Shown here one piece after another: positions 1 through 9,241 of a stretch of 64,000 nt of DNA. Positions within the stretch are counted from its first letter, which is position 1. Each line of letters opens with the position of its first letter. Below the pieces are notes generated by a model. The model saw only the letters and a list, made by a program, of their open reading frames with translations, was not told where the DNA came from and ran no database searches. The position numbers were made by a program, and so were the translations under genes. Source of the stretch: Bacillus halotolerans (GTDB taxonomy: Bacteria > Bacillota > Bacilli > Bacillales > Bacillaceae); assembly GCF_001517105.1 (NCBI RefSeq), contig NZ_LPVF01000008.1:372001-436000 (forward strand), written 5' to 3'.

Positions 1-1169
1 CCAAGGTTGACACCTGCAGAAGCGTAAGCCCAGCGAACGAATGATGAGCAGTCAAAAATACGGTTGTTGATATCAGACTGAGAGCGTCCGCCGCCAAACT
101 TGTACGGAGATTGTCCGACAATGCTTGAACCAACGCTGATCGCGCCTTCAATTCCGCCTGAGTTGCTGATGACAGTGCCGCCTGAGTTATTGCTTGAGCT
201 GCTGCTCTTCTTAGAAGATGAGCCGTTAGACGAACTGTTAGATGAACCCTTAGAAGAGTTGTCTGAAGAATCATCATCAGATGAGCTTGCTTTTGCTGTT
301 TCAGTTGTAGCCGTTTGGCTGTCATCTGTTTGTGTTTCATCAGATGCTTTTTGTGCTTCTTCTTGCTTTTTGATCAGGGCAGCCGCAGCTTCTTGTTGTT
401 TTTTGATACGCGCTTGTTCTTCTTCAGTATCTGCTTTTTGGTTTGCAAGGTCAGCTGCTTCTGATTTTAATTCAGAAATCGCTTTAGCCGTTTTCTTCTG
501 GCTTTCTTTTGCTTCGTCGAAAAGCTTGTCTTTTTCATCAAGCTGTTTATCAAGATCTTTTTGCATTGTTTCTAATTTAGCCAGTGCAGCTTGTACTTCT
601 TTCAGCTTATCATTCAGATCCGCTTCAGAGTCTTCAAGCTTCGCTTTATCCTGCTCTTGCTGCTTGATTAAATCTTTGTCTGCATCCACAATAGATGAAA
701 CCGCAGTCGCACGTGAGATAAAATCACCAAAGCTCGTTGATCCTAAAAGTACATCTATGTATCCTTGAGATCCGCCGCTTTCCTGTAAAGAACGAACGCG
801 TTTTTTCAGGATTTCGTTGCGTTTTTCGATGCGTGCTTCTGTTTCTTTAATCTCTTTTTTCAGTTTTTTGATTTCTTCTTTTGTTTTATCGTTTTCTTCT
901 TTTTTATCATCGATTTTGTTGCTTGTATCGAGCGCCTTAGCGTTAATGTCTTTCAGTTCTTTTTCAATCTTTGATTGGTTTTCCTGAAGTTCAGTTAATT
1001 CTTTTTCCTTCGCTTCAATGCTGGAAGCAACCTCAGATTGCTTGCTTTCGATTTTTTGTTTCTTTTCATCTAATGTTTCCGCCGATGCAGTTTTACTTGT
1101 AAATGGGATCAAAAAACTGCTTGTCCCGATGACGGAAGCCAAACCAAGTGTCAATAAACTCTTTCTCAC
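1..1169 (-). CDS. cwlO: D,L-endopeptidase CwlO (C-terminus beyond window edge)
   Basis: Secreted peptidoglycan hydrolase that cuts the stem peptide and drives lateral wall growth. It starts with GTG at 1169, behind a GGGAGGA ribosome site. The N-terminus is a Sec signal peptide (hydrophobic [20 protein letters not shown], then cleavage after TASA). A long charged coiled-coil follows, then a Ser-rich linker. The start of an NlpC/P60 domain is present with the catalytic-cysteine motif [12 protein letters not shown] near 30-75. About 80 residues with the catalytic His should lie outside the window. The protein matches 168 CwlO (YvcE) closely. FtsEX, encoded near 48-49.6 kb, is its known activator. 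Confidence 0.96.
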   Translation of the reverse strand, partial: MRKSLLTLGLASVIGTSSFLIPFTSKTASAETLDEKKQKIESKQSEVASSIEAKEKELTELQENQSKIEKELKDINAKALDTSNKIDDKKEENDKTKEEIKKLKKEIKETEARIEKRNEILKKRVRSLQESGGSQGYIDVLLGSTSFGDFISRATAVSSIVDADKDLIKQQEQDKAKLEDSEADLNDKLKEVQAALAKLETMQKDLDKQLDEKDKLFDEAKESQKKTAKAISELKSEAADLANQKADTEEEQARIKKQQEAAAALIKKQEEAQKASDETQTDDSQTATTETAKASSSDDDSSDNSSKGSSNSSSNGSSSKKSSSSSNNSGGTVISNSGGIEGAISVGSSIVGQSPYKFGGGRSQSDINNRIFDCSSFVRWAYASAGVNL

Positions 1170-1410
1170 TTTTTATATCCTCCCTTTTACTGTGAACCTG
1201 TTCTCATTTGGAATTGTATTTTGAACATCAAGTTTCGTTCCTCATACTCTACGAGGAATGATGATTGTTTATGGTTAATTATTCTGTGCATCTCTTAATC
1301 TGGGTGTATAGCGTTTATTTCACATCATATGTAAAAAACACTAATTCCTTATGTACGAGAATCATTATACCATCAAGTTTCGACAAATTAGCGATAAATT
1401 TTATTACATT
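1170..1410 (-). promoter_or_regulatory. cwlO promoter and long 5' leader
   Basis: This roughly 380-base gene-free stretch upstream of cwlO holds its control region. A -10 TATAAT lies at 69..64 past 1300 (plus-strand 1364-1369) with only a poor -35, which suggests activator dependence. A start near 1357 would give a leader of about 188 nt before the GTG. A TGTAAT half-site resembling a WalR box is at plus-strand 1403-1408. In 168, cwlO is WalRK-controlled and has a long unstable leader; the agreement in length is by recall. The start site is inferred, not measured. Confidence 0.55.
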
Positions 1411-1505
1411 TGTGTTTCAAACAGATGTCAGGTTGCACATCATTTGTCATTTTTCTTAAATTGATAAAAAACCTGTCGACATTACTTTATTAATATACTT
1501 CTTAG

Positions 1506-1540
1506 AACAAAAAGAGAGTTGATTCCGCGAATCAACTCTC
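1506..1540 (-). terminator. rho-independent terminator of yvcD
   Basis: A perfect 11-bp inverted repeat (1514-1524 with 1530-1540, 5-nt loop) is followed on the minus strand by TTTTTGTT. It sits just downstream of the yvcD stop codon. Confidence 0.9.
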
Positions 1541-1550
1541 CATCAATATA

Positions 1551-3005
1551 CTATTCTAAAATATCATCAATATATTTCATATATTTCGTCAAAGTAGCCG
1601 GAGAGATGCCAAATTGGGCTGCCGTATCTTTTTTGGTGTCATGTTTGCCATGGGCTTCTTTCCAAATATAGTAGATAGCCGCAGCCCATCCGCTCACATT
1701 TTTCAGCGGCCCCGCTGCGCGGATTTGCTGTATCACATGGAATACCCAGCAGCTCATGACTTCTGTTTTCATCTCATCCTGTTCTGCTTCTTCCAGCAAT
1801 TTAACCGTTTGATAAGCAAAAAGCGCATCCTCTGACACATCTGCTGCTGCGGAATCTCCGTTTAAGAGCAGCTTAACGAAATGGTTTTCAAAAGGAGCGG
1901 TGATGCGCTTCGAGCGTATCACGGCTTCAAGATGCTCCGTTTCACCCTTGGTGCTGCTGATATAATAGGCCGCCAATCGCTGTTCTACTGACGAAGGAAG
2001 TACTTCCCGCCGCTCAATCCACGGAGCCGGACGGTCTGCTCCTGGATATTGCGACTCGACTTTTCTCCATACCGTTTCGGCAAATTCTTTATGGTCCGTA
2101 AAGTAAGCAGAGCACGAGAGCCAGTAGTAAAATGTGTCGTCTCCTTCAAAACCGCTTTTATATAGTGATCTGAGCCATTTGTACCCGATATCATACCGGC
2201 CGACAAGCGACAGAGTGGCACCCAGTTTATAGCGCTGTTCAAATAACATTGGATATACATTTGAAAGCTGATCACTCAGCTCTGCCACCTTTTCATCTTC
2301 TCTTTCATAATAGTAGAAAACAAGAAGATTACATAATGCGTGAAGATTTCCTTCATTATGATTCAGCACTTGATAAGCCGTTTGTTTCGCTTTCACAACA
2401 TTGCCGGAATAAAAGTGGGCAAGGGCGAGATTATTATAAGCGGACCAAAGCTCAGGATATTCGTGTGTGATTTCCTCAAGGGCCGCAACGGCTTCAGCAA
2501 GCTGACCGCTTTCAAGCAAGGACTTCGCCCGGTCCTGTTTGATGAGCAATTCATCCTGATCATATAAAGAATCCTCAGGCCCGCCGTCTCCTAAATCAAG
2601 CAGTTCAAGCAGACTATCGTTCTCTTCGGAAAACTCACCGTCCGGATCAGCGTCTGAATAAGCGGCAGCTTCTTTATAAGCTTCCTGAAATAGTCCCAGA
2701 TGGGCAAAGTTATTTGCTTTAAAATAATGGCATTCCGGCATTTCCGTCTCAAGATTCGCCAAAATATAATCAAGCAAATCGTTTGATTCCTGGTATTGCC
2801 CCATCTCAGAATAAATGACCGCAAGCTGCGAAAGCATCTCTGAATCCTTCGGCTCCAAATGAACCGCGCGCTGGATCAGTTTGCTTGCCCGCTTCAGATT
2901 GCGTTCTTTATACGCTTTCAAACCTTTATGAAAAAAATAATGTCCATCTTGAAGCAGCTGGACAATTTGTGCGTGATTTTTATGTTCAGAAGTGTGTTTT
3001 CCCAC
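1551..3005 (-). CDS. yvcD: TPR-repeat protein YvcD
   Basis: A 484-residue soluble protein with no signal peptide or membrane segment. Tetratricopeptide-type helical repeats are visible at about residues 20-110 (GLKAYKERNLKRASKLIQRA, then LSQLAVIYSEMGQYQESNDL) and again at about 150-230 (AKSLLESGQLAEAVAALEEI). The C-terminal 100 residues include a helix-turn-helix-like stretch (FGISPATLTKYMKYI). The start is GTG at 3005 behind GGAGGG. TPR proteins usually scaffold complexes; the partner is unknown. It has its own terminator and lies between cwlO and bmrA, as in 168. The function is not established. Confidence 0.9.
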   Translation of the reverse strand: MGKHTSEHKNHAQIVQLLQDGHYFFHKGLKAYKERNLKRASKLIQRAVHLEPKDSEMLSQLAVIYSEMGQYQESNDLLDYILANLETEMPECHYFKANNFAHLGLFQEAYKEAAAYSDADPDGEFSEENDSLLELLDLGDGGPEDSLYDQDELLIKQDRAKSLLESGQLAEAVAALEEITHEYPELWSAYNNLALAHFYSGNVVKAKQTAYQVLNHNEGNLHALCNLLVFYYYEREDEKVAELSDQLSNVYPMLFEQRYKLGATLSLVGRYDIGYKWLRSLYKSGFEGDDTFYYWLSCSAYFTDHKEFAETVWRKVESQYPGADRPAPWIERREVLPSSVEQRLAAYYISSTKGETEHLEAVIRSKRITAPFENHFVKLLLNGDSAAADVSEDALFAYQTVKLLEEAEQDEMKTEVMSCWVFHVIQQIRAAGPLKNVSGWAAAIYYIWKEAHGKHDTKKDTAAQFGISPATLTKYMKYIDDILE

Positions 3006-3077
3006 AACTACCCTCCGTTTTATACAATATTACCGTCAGTAGTATACCATAAATCGCAAACCCCTCAATAGTTCAAA

Positions 3078-3110
3078 AGGAAGGATTGGGAAAATCCCTC
3101 CTCTTTTTTT
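3078..3110. terminator. hairpin between bmrA and yvcD, probable terminator
   Basis: The stem AGGA-(A.C mismatch)-GGATT pairs across the loop GGGAA with AATCC and TCCT. CTTTTTTT follows on the plus strand and TTTT on the minus strand. The only gene ending here is bmrA on the minus strand, where the U-run is short, so termination there may be partial. Confidence 0.55.
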
Positions 3111-3131
3111 ACTGGCTGAATCGACCAGAAT

Positions 3132-4895
3132 TTACCCGGCTTTGTTTTCTAAATCCGCATTCATTTTAAGCTGCTGTTCAGCAAAATCTCTGTAAAGGTC
3201 ATGGGAAGCCATTAATTCATGGTGCGTGCCGCGTCCCGTAATTTCCCCTTTTTCAACAAATAATAGCTGATCAGCATCTACAACAGTCGATAAACGGTGA
3301 GCGATGACAATTGTTGTCCGGCCTTCCATCAGCACCTCAAGTGCCTGCTGCACTGATTTTTCAGATTGGCTGTCGAGGCTGGATGTGGCTTCATCAAGCA
3401 TCAGGATGCTCGGATCACGGAGAAGCGCCCTGGCAATCGCAATTCTTTGTCTCTGTCCGCCCGACAGCATAATGCCGCGTTCGCCCACTTCAGTATCAAG
3501 CTGATTCGGCAGCTCCAGTATAAAATTAAGAGCGTATGCCATCTCCGCTGCTTTTTCGATTTCGGCATCCGTTACCTCTCTTTCCAGCCCATAACAAATA
3601 TTGTCTCTGATCGTTCCCGACATTAACGGACTTTCCTGTGACACGTAGCCGATATGCTGACGCCACGATTCGAGCGAATACGTATCCACCGGCTCGTCTC
3701 CCAGCCGAATGGTCCCTTCAGTCGGAGAATAGAAACGTTCAAGCAGCTTAAACAGCGTGGTTTTCCCGCCGCCGCTCGGCCCAACAATTGCTGTTACTTT
3801 CCCCGCTTCAATCACAGCGCTGATATCCTTCAAGATCATCTGCCCAGGCTTATAGCCAAAGGACACTTGATCAAGCCGGATAGGCAGATGCGCGTTGTCA
3901 ATTTGGTTACCTGTGGCGGTATCTTCCTCTTCCTCTGCCAAAATCTCAATCATCCGTTCCGTTGCACCGATTGATTTTTGCAGCTGTGTGAAGAACGTTG
4001 TAATCTGGCCCATCGGCATTATGATTTGAAACAAATATAAAATAAAAGCCACGAGTGCCCCGGCAGTCAATTCGCCTGATGACACCTGCATACCGCCGTA
4101 TCCAATAACAGCCACGAGTGCGGCCATTAATACGAGAGAAATAAGCGGCCCGACAAGCGATTGCACCTTCGCTTCACGAACCCCCAGCTGGAATAATGAA
4201 GAAATCCCCAGCTTTCCGCGTTTGTATTCGACTTCCTCTGCATTTGAAGCCTTCACAAGCCTGATTTCCGGAAGTATTTGATTGAGCAACCCTGTAAAAC
4301 GTGCGGTTTCATCTTGAGTTTCCCGAGAAATGGAGAACATCTTCTGGCCGATCGGCACTAAAATCAGCGCAGCTAATGGAACAACAACTAAAACAAGCAG
4401 CGTCAGCTTCCAGTTCATAATGAATAAGATGGTGAGTGATCCAATGACCGAAATGATGCCTGTTATAAATCCGCTGATATGGCTGGTGATCAGCTCTTTT
4501 ACCACCATCGTATCATTCGTGACCCGGCTGACAGTTTCACCGGAAGCGTTAGTATCGAAATAAGATACAGGAAGCTTTATTAATTTCTTCCATAATAAAT
4601 CCCTTAACCCAGAGATGATTTTTTGCCCGCTATAGTTTAGCGCGTATGTAGCGTAGGCGCTTAAAGCGGCTTGAATAAGAAATACGAGCGCGATCAGCCC
4701 GATTTGCGTGCCGGACAGCGCTGACATGGAAAAACCGTCGACAAGCTGTTTCGTTAATAAAGGAATCAGCAGGCTGACCAGTGTTGTCACAATACTGAGA
4801 ATCAGCGCAAAAGCGAGCTTTCCATAGGATGGGTTTGTCTGTTTCACTAATGCAAAAAAGGCTTTGAATTTTCTTTTAGGTTGCTGTGTTGACAT
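3132..4895 (-). CDS. bmrA: multidrug ABC exporter half-transporter BmrA
   Basis: ATP-driven drug exporter of the plasma membrane, working as a homodimer. In this 587-residue protein, residues 1-320 are an ABC type-1 transmembrane domain with about six hydrophobic helices. Residues 345-575 are the nucleotide-binding domain. Walker A is GPSGGGKTT, the signature is LSGGQRQ, Walker B is ILMLDEATS, and a switch histidine lies in IVIAHRLS. The length fits BmrA/YvcC of 168 (about 589). The start ATG follows an AGGGGG ribosome site. It is monocistronic by spacing, with hairpins on both sides. Confidence 0.95.
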   Translation of the reverse strand: MSTQQPKRKFKAFFALVKQTNPSYGKLAFALILSIVTTLVSLLIPLLTKQLVDGFSMSALSGTQIGLIALVFLIQAALSAYATYALNYSGQKIISGLRDLLWKKLIKLPVSYFDTNASGETVSRVTNDTMVVKELITSHISGFITGIISVIGSLTILFIMNWKLTLLVLVVVPLAALILVPIGQKMFSISRETQDETARFTGLLNQILPEIRLVKASNAEEVEYKRGKLGISSLFQLGVREAKVQSLVGPLISLVLMAALVAVIGYGGMQVSSGELTAGALVAFILYLFQIIMPMGQITTFFTQLQKSIGATERMIEILAEEEEDTATGNQIDNAHLPIRLDQVSFGYKPGQMILKDISAVIEAGKVTAIVGPSGGGKTTLFKLLERFYSPTEGTIRLGDEPVDTYSLESWRQHIGYVSQESPLMSGTIRDNICYGLEREVTDAEIEKAAEMAYALNFILELPNQLDTEVGERGIMLSGGQRQRIAIARALLRDPSILMLDEATSSLDSQSEKSVQQALEVLMEGRTTIVIAHRLSTVVDADQLLFVEKGEITGRGTHHELMASHDLYRDFAEQQLKMNADLENKAG

Positions 4896-5027
4896 AGTAT
4901 TTTTCCCCCTGTTTCAATCCCTTTACGCGGTCAGCAAGGTTGAACGGAATATAATAGGATTATTTTTACTCTTTCTAAATCATAACAATGGAGAGAGACT
5001 TTTTCAGTATATTTTTCTTGTACACTG

Positions 5028-5064
5028 AAAATAAAAATCCCCTATGCATGACTCGAATAGGAGA
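5028..5064 (-). terminator. terminator of the yvcA-yvcB block
   Basis: An 8-bp stem (TCTCCTAT with ATAGGGGA, one G-U pair, 11-nt loop; 5038-5045 and 5057-5064) is followed on the minus strand by TTTTTATTTT. It closes the accessory operon just below the 119-residue gene. Confidence 0.75.
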
Positions 5065-5073
5065 CGTTTCATA

Positions 5074-5433
5074 TTATAGATCCTTTTCAGGCTTCTTTTT
5101 TCGATACGTTAAGGTAACCTCTTGCTGCCTCAGGTCTTCAATGATCATTTTGAACCGGTCAACCTTTGCAGTATGCTCTTCTTTTATCGTTTGAAGTGCA
5201 GTTTTCTGCTTTTCGCTTTTCAATTCAAGCTCTTCTTTTATTTTTTTGACAATCATTCCTTTTTGCCCTTTGATTTCTTCTTTTAATGCAGACTCAAATT
5301 TTTTAGTCAGGCTGAGAATATCGTTGATGGGTTTATTGAGACTGCCCGCTTTCCCCTTCATTTCGTCATGGGTTAGAAACATATAGGTGGTTGATACAAC
5401 TTCTGTTTCACTTTCTGAAAATAAGGAAGTCAC
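5074..5433 (-). CDS. small charged coiled-coil protein, unknown function
   Basis: A 119-residue protein that I do not recognise. It has no signal peptide or membrane segment. Residues 35-100 are strongly charged and heptad-like (KKFESALKEEIKGQKG, IKEELELKSEKQKTALQ), so a coiled-coil is likely. The start is GTG at 5433 with GGAGG ten bases upstream. It lies 14 bases after the broken hydrolase gene and before the operon terminator, so it is probably the last gene of that unit. By position it could be an accessory, targeting or chaperone partner of the hydrolase; that is inference only. Confidence 0.7.
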   Translation of the reverse strand: MTSLFSESETEVVSTTYMFLTHDEMKGKAGSLNKPINDILSLTKKFESALKEEIKGQKGMIVKKIKEELELKSEKQKTALQTIKEEHTAKVDRFKMIIEDLRQQEVTLTYRKKKPEKDL

Positions 5434-5447
5434 TCTGTCTATTCCTC

Positions 5448-7357
5448 CTAAGGCTGAAAATCGAATAGCTGTGAGATCATTTCTTCTTTTTCAAATAGCT
5501 TTTCGATGCTCTCGCGGATATTTTTGATAAAATTCTTTTTTTCCGATGTCTGTTTTTTTAGTTCTGCAACAATTCCGTCATTAGCAGGGAGAGCACCTGT
5601 ATGGAACGATTCATGAACTGATATTTTCTCTAATTTATCGAATGTGTGACTGAAACCGGCCGCAAGCCGGAATTGAAGATCGAAGGCATAATGCGAAGGA
5701 TTTTCTTCCATATGTTGAATCGACGTGATGATTGCCTGTTTTTTGTCTATAAACTCTTCATCGATTTCCTGACGGAATACCTTTTGGTACGCGGAAATCG
5801 CATCTTCCATATCTTCAACAATCTTCATGCCATTTTGATAGATTCTGACAGCGGATGAGATATTGACTTTAATCGTTTCTCCCGAGCCGCCCTTCCCTGT
5901 AAAGTAAATATCGGAGCCTTTATAGCTGAAGCCTTTTTCCTTTGATAATGCGTTCAGCATTTGAACGATGCTGTGGCCGTCAACGATGAGTTTTAATGCG
6001 TCTTTTGTTTCTTTGTCGAGTGTTTCTATCGAGGACAAAATTGATTTTACATACTCCACTATTTCACCAACGTCTTTTAAAGCTTGCGTAAATTGACCAT
6101 GCTTTAAATGATCAATGAAATGTTCGTATCGTGATTCTATACCTCTCATACTCGCATTAAGATTCGTTAATTCTTTTTTGATCACTTTCTTTTGCGTTCC
6201 ATCAATATACCCATTTTCAGCAAGCTGATCTACGACCGGGCCGCTGTTTCTCAATAAGGTATGGAGAAAACCTAAAAACGCTGGCAAATTCTCTTTAATT
6301 CGGCCATACATTTGCTTAACGTCATCAAAGTTTTCATAAATGACACTCGCTTTCGCTAAAGCACCATCTGTGTACTTCACTTTATCTATCAGCTCTATGT
6401 CAATCCCGCTTGCAGCCTTTACAAAACCGTTCAAGCCATCTTTTTCATAGTCATCCTTATATTTTTGAAGGAATCCTTGAATCGCTCTCACGTCTTCATC
6501 AGGAATCCCATCCATAATATTTCGGATGCCTTTTACACTTGTATTTGTATCCGCCATCTTCACATCGCCGAATGTAATGAAGTCTGCTTTCCGCTCGCAC
6601 CGTACAGAGGGTCATCCTTTGAGATGCGCTGGGTGATGTTTGCTGTTACGCCTTTGTCTTCATAATATTTTTGGATTTCTTTTTTTAGCTTTTCTGGTGG
6701 GATAGAATCAATATCTTCGTATTTATAACTAAATTTCCTAATAACATATCTATATAAACTTTCATCAGTTTCAAGTAATTGATCGATATTGACTTGAGCC
6801 CCATTTACACCATAAACCTCATCATATTCTCCATTAATCAATTGCACCATTACTTGGTTATTATTAGCAAGGGAATGTCCTAAGGCGAATGTTTTTAAAT
6901 CCTCCGAGTCACCTGCTGCTTTCTTTACTTTTTTAGTAAACTCCTTTGTAGCCTCATACTGACTATGATCGATTCCTAAAAAAAGACCAAAAAAGTTATA
7001 CGACCAATCCTTATTATCAGCACTGCCTTCTGAAATAATATGAAGCTGATCGATATGTTTTTTCTTATCTATTATATGGATTGCCGTCCCATCGTAACCT
7101 GATTCTCTGGTCGAACTTTCTATACTTGTATTCTGGTTTACAAGTTCACTGGAGGTGTATATTTCAATTTTTGTATTCTCCGGAAGATCGTGGCGGGTTT
7201 CCTCTTTATAAATTCTCCGTACATCTGATTCGAAATCCGCTTTGGCTTCCTTAACTTCACTTGCATTGATTCAGGCAAACTTTTGTTTATAGTCATATTC
7301 TAAATCAATTAGCCGTAACTTTACGTTCTCATTCTCAAATACATTTTTATTTTCCAT
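5448..7357 (-). pseudogene. yvcB: broken alpha/beta-hydrolase (lipase-like) protein, yvcB position
   Basis: Read with two corrections this is one protein of about 636 residues. It starts with ATG at 7357, behind AAGGAG and abutting the stop of the upstream lipoprotein gene. Codon 29 (7273-7271) is an in-frame TGA. A one-base loss in a short A-run near 6588-6590 shifts the frame; restoring it joins LYGASGK to ADFITFGDVKMADTN. The N-terminal part carries a lipase-type nucleophile elbow, ALGHSLANN, around residues 158-166, and a downstream GVNGAQV strand. The C-terminal 370 residues are helical and charged. I place it in the DUF6792-like lipase group by pattern only. Without repair only the part from about 6850 downward, and separately 6563-5448, are open. 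Both lesions could be true decay or sequencing errors. Confidence 0.75.
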
Positions 7358-7358
7358 C

Positions 7359-8084
7359 TTATTTCTCCTTTTTATCTATTAAAAAGGTGATAGAATTAAT
7401 TAATTTCTCTACTTTATTTTTAGCCTTTTCTTCATCTAAGGAGCATGGTTGATTTTCATTTTTGCATCCGAAAGTAAAGGCGTATTCTACTCCTAAGTTA
7501 TCTTCTTCTGTAGATTTCACATACCCGAAGTAACTGTATGAATCATTATATTTTCTATCAATATCGTCAAAGATGTCTTTTTTCTTAGCAAAGTAGATAT
7601 CGGTTTTCTTTTTGCTACTTTTTTTGTATTCACCTTTATAATCATTTTTTCCACTAACAATATCTAGCATTGTCTCAGGTTCATTCACAAAACTTTCTTC
7701 TTTGTAATATGTTACATGGCCATCAAACATTACATTGGTGTCTTTATCATAACTATTAAATCCAATACTTTCTTTGTTTTTCCCAGTTAAAGATGACCTT
7801 CTTGATAGATATTCCGCATCCTCCGGAAACAACATCCTAAACCCTTTCAGCTTAGACTCCAACAAATAATACCCCGGCTCTTCTTCCTTCGTTGACACCA
7901 TGTACTCTCTCGTTTTCTCATCCTGAAACGCCGGAACTTGCGGCAGGTCTTTTGGATCCATGTCTTTTGGTCTTACGGCTTCTGTTTTATTGTCATTTGT
8001 GGTGTTTTTATCATTGTCGTTCATACTGCATCCTCCTGTCAGGGCAAGTAATAAGCTGAAGCAAATAAAGATAATCTTTTTCAT
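7359..8084 (-). CDS. yvcA: YvcA-type lipoprotein, copy 1
   Basis: A 241-residue exported lipoprotein: n-region MKKII, hydrophobic core, lipobox LTGGC with the acylated Cys near residue 20. The mature part starts with an Asn/Lys-rich linker and a motif shared by all three copies (MDPKDLPQVPAFQDEKTREY through KGFRMLFPED). The C-terminal two thirds differ between copies. I chose ATG 8084 because GGAGG lies six bases upstream; a longer reading from 8114 lacks this site. It is the copy closest to 168 YvcA, which is known as a DegU-dependent lipoprotein needed for complex colony architecture. Its stop abuts the hydrolase start, so the two are probably translationally coupled. Confidence 0.9.
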   Translation of the reverse strand: MKKIIFICFSLLLALTGGCSMNDNDKNTTNDNKTEAVRPKDMDPKDLPQVPAFQDEKTREYMVSTKEEEPGYYLLESKLKGFRMLFPEDAEYLSRRSSLTGKNKESIGFNSYDKDTNVMFDGHVTYYKEESFVNEPETMLDIVSGKNDYKGEYKKSSKKKTDIYFAKKKDIFDDIDRKYNDSYSYFGYVKSTEEDNLGVEYAFTFGCKNENQPCSLDEEKAKNKVEKLINSITFLIDKKEK

Positions 8085-8226
8085 TACGAACCTCCAAGGG
8101 TTTTGTGAGATCATTCTATTTTTAAAAAGTAATACTATTGACCCGGTTACGGGGTGATTATATTATCCTTTTCCATGTTACATCATGGCGGAATTTGGAT
8201 AAATAGGAAATCAGACTTGGTTTTGA
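7818..8226. repeat. long direct repeat, copy A (yvcA upstream region and N-terminal codons)
   Basis: This segment is nearly identical to 9685-10097. It covers the codons for the first ~85 residues of the lipoprotein, its ribosome site, and about 140 bp of upstream DNA including TATAAT-like promoter DNA. Identity stops sharply after GACTTGG. It marks a tandem duplication of the yvcA unit with its promoter. Confidence 0.85.
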
Positions 8227-8319
8227 TCTCTTTTTATTAACAAATCAAGCAAAACACCTCGTACACACCCAAATACCTATTTCTTTTTTCATAAAATATG
8301 ACTCTTACCTTATTTTTCA

Positions 8320-8386
8320 GAATGGCTTCTATATAATTGTACTCTAAGTTATTTTAACGCCTTTTCAATATATTCTTATTTTCCAC
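8320..8386 (-). pseudogene. vestige of the hydrolase 5' end behind lipoprotein copy 2
   Basis: Immediately after the stop of copy 2, the minus strand reads GTGGAAAATAAGAATATATT. This matches the start of the hydrolase gene at 7357 (ATGGAAAATAAAAATGTATT) and is preceded by the same GGAAATA-type ribosome-site context. The frame is lost after about nine codons and homology fades upstream of 8350. The end coordinate is approximate. Confidence 0.65.
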
Positions 8387-8389
8387 TCT

Positions 8390-9112
8390 CTATTTCCCCT
8401 TTTTAAGTATTAAAAAGGTAATAGAGTCTATTATTTTTTTAACTTTTTTTCTTGCTTCTTCTTTCTTTAATGAACAAGTCTCTTCATCTTTATAGCAGGC
8501 AAATCGAAAAGAATACTCTATCCCCAGATAATCCTCTTTTGTTGATTTAACATAACCAAAAAATCTATAAGACAAATTATTCTTTCCCTCTACATCATCA
8601 AAAACGCTTTTCTTTTGAGCAGAATATACAATTTTATCAGATAGCTTTCTTTCTTCATATTTTCCTTTATAGCTATTTCTACCGCTTACAATGTCCAGCA
8701 TTGTATCCTTGTTATTCGCAAAACTTTTTTCTCGATGATAATCCAATTGCCCATCATATTGAATGTTAGTTTTTTTATTGAAACTATCAATTATTATTGT
8801 TTCCTTATTTTTGCCAACACTTGAAAATTCAGATACGTACTTCGCTTCTTCCGGAAACAACATCCTAAACCCTTTCAACTTAGACTCCAGCACATAATAC
8901 CCCGGCTCCTCTTCCTTCGTTGACACCATATACTCTCTCGTTTTCTCGTCCTGAAACGCCGGAACTTGCGGCAAGTCTTTTGGATCCATGTCTTTTGGTT
9001 TTACGGCTTTCGTTTTATTGTTATTTGTGATGCTTTTTTCACTGTCGTTCATACCGCATCCGCCTGTCAGGGCAAGTAATAAGCTGAAGCAAATCAAGAT
9101 GATTCTTTTCAT
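8390..9112 (-). CDS. YvcA-type lipoprotein, copy 2
   Basis: A 240-residue lipoprotein with MKRIILICF, then lipobox LTGGC. The segment from PKDMDPKDLPQVPAF to FRMLFPEEA is almost the same as in its neighbours. The remaining ~155 residues are diverged but collinear, with shared landmarks TMLDIVSGR, FFGYVKSTKED and a terminal KIIDSITFLI. Two cysteines in the C-terminal third (FACYKDEETCSL) are conserved in position in all three copies and may form a disulfide. The start at 9112 has GGAGG at the usual distance. Unlike copies 1 and 3 it lacks the long duplicated upstream region, so it is probably read from the promoter of copy 3. Confidence 0.88.
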   Translation of the reverse strand: MKRIILICFSLLLALTGGCGMNDSEKSITNNNKTKAVKPKDMDPKDLPQVPAFQDEKTREYMVSTKEEEPGYYVLESKLKGFRMLFPEEAKYVSEFSSVGKNKETIIIDSFNKKTNIQYDGQLDYHREKSFANNKDTMLDIVSGRNSYKGKYEERKLSDKIVYSAQKKSVFDDVEGKNNLSYRFFGYVKSTKEDYLGIEYSFRFACYKDEETCSLKKEEARKKVKKIIDSITFLILKKGK

Positions 9113-9184
9113 GACGAACCTCCATGGGTTTTCGGCTTATTTACCTAAATCATATTTTGACCTTATTACAAAGTGATTTTTAGC

Positions 9185-9238
9185 CTTACCTTTATATTCT
9201 CAACTTCCAATCTATTTTTGTTTTCCGTTTTATTTCTC
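9185..9238 (-). pseudogene. vestige of the hydrolase 5' end behind lipoprotein copy 3
   Basis: After the stop of copy 3 the minus strand reads AGGAGAAATAAAACGGAAAA, then AAAAAT, TGAGAA, TAAAG and GGCTAA in the same order and spacing as the hydrolase gene start at 7357. The ATG has become ACG and the frame is broken. About three quarters of 50 aligned bases agree by eye. This indicates that a hydrolase copy once followed this lipoprotein too. Confidence 0.7.
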
Positions 9239-9241
9239 CTG

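Noticed and set aside
100-768. Ser/Leu-rich 222-codon open frame on the plus strand
   Set aside because: It is antisense to the repetitive coiled-coil and linker of cwlO, has no ribosome site, and its composition is a mirror of Glu/Lys/Ser codons.
5001-5031. Inverted repeat TTTTCAGT / ACTGAAAA upstream of bmrA
   Set aside because: A/T-rich with a long loop and next to a real terminator; not convincing as an operator.
6563-6563. GTG as an independent start of the 371-codon 3' part of the hydrolase
   Set aside because: No ribosome site, and the frame joins smoothly to the upstream part after one base is restored.
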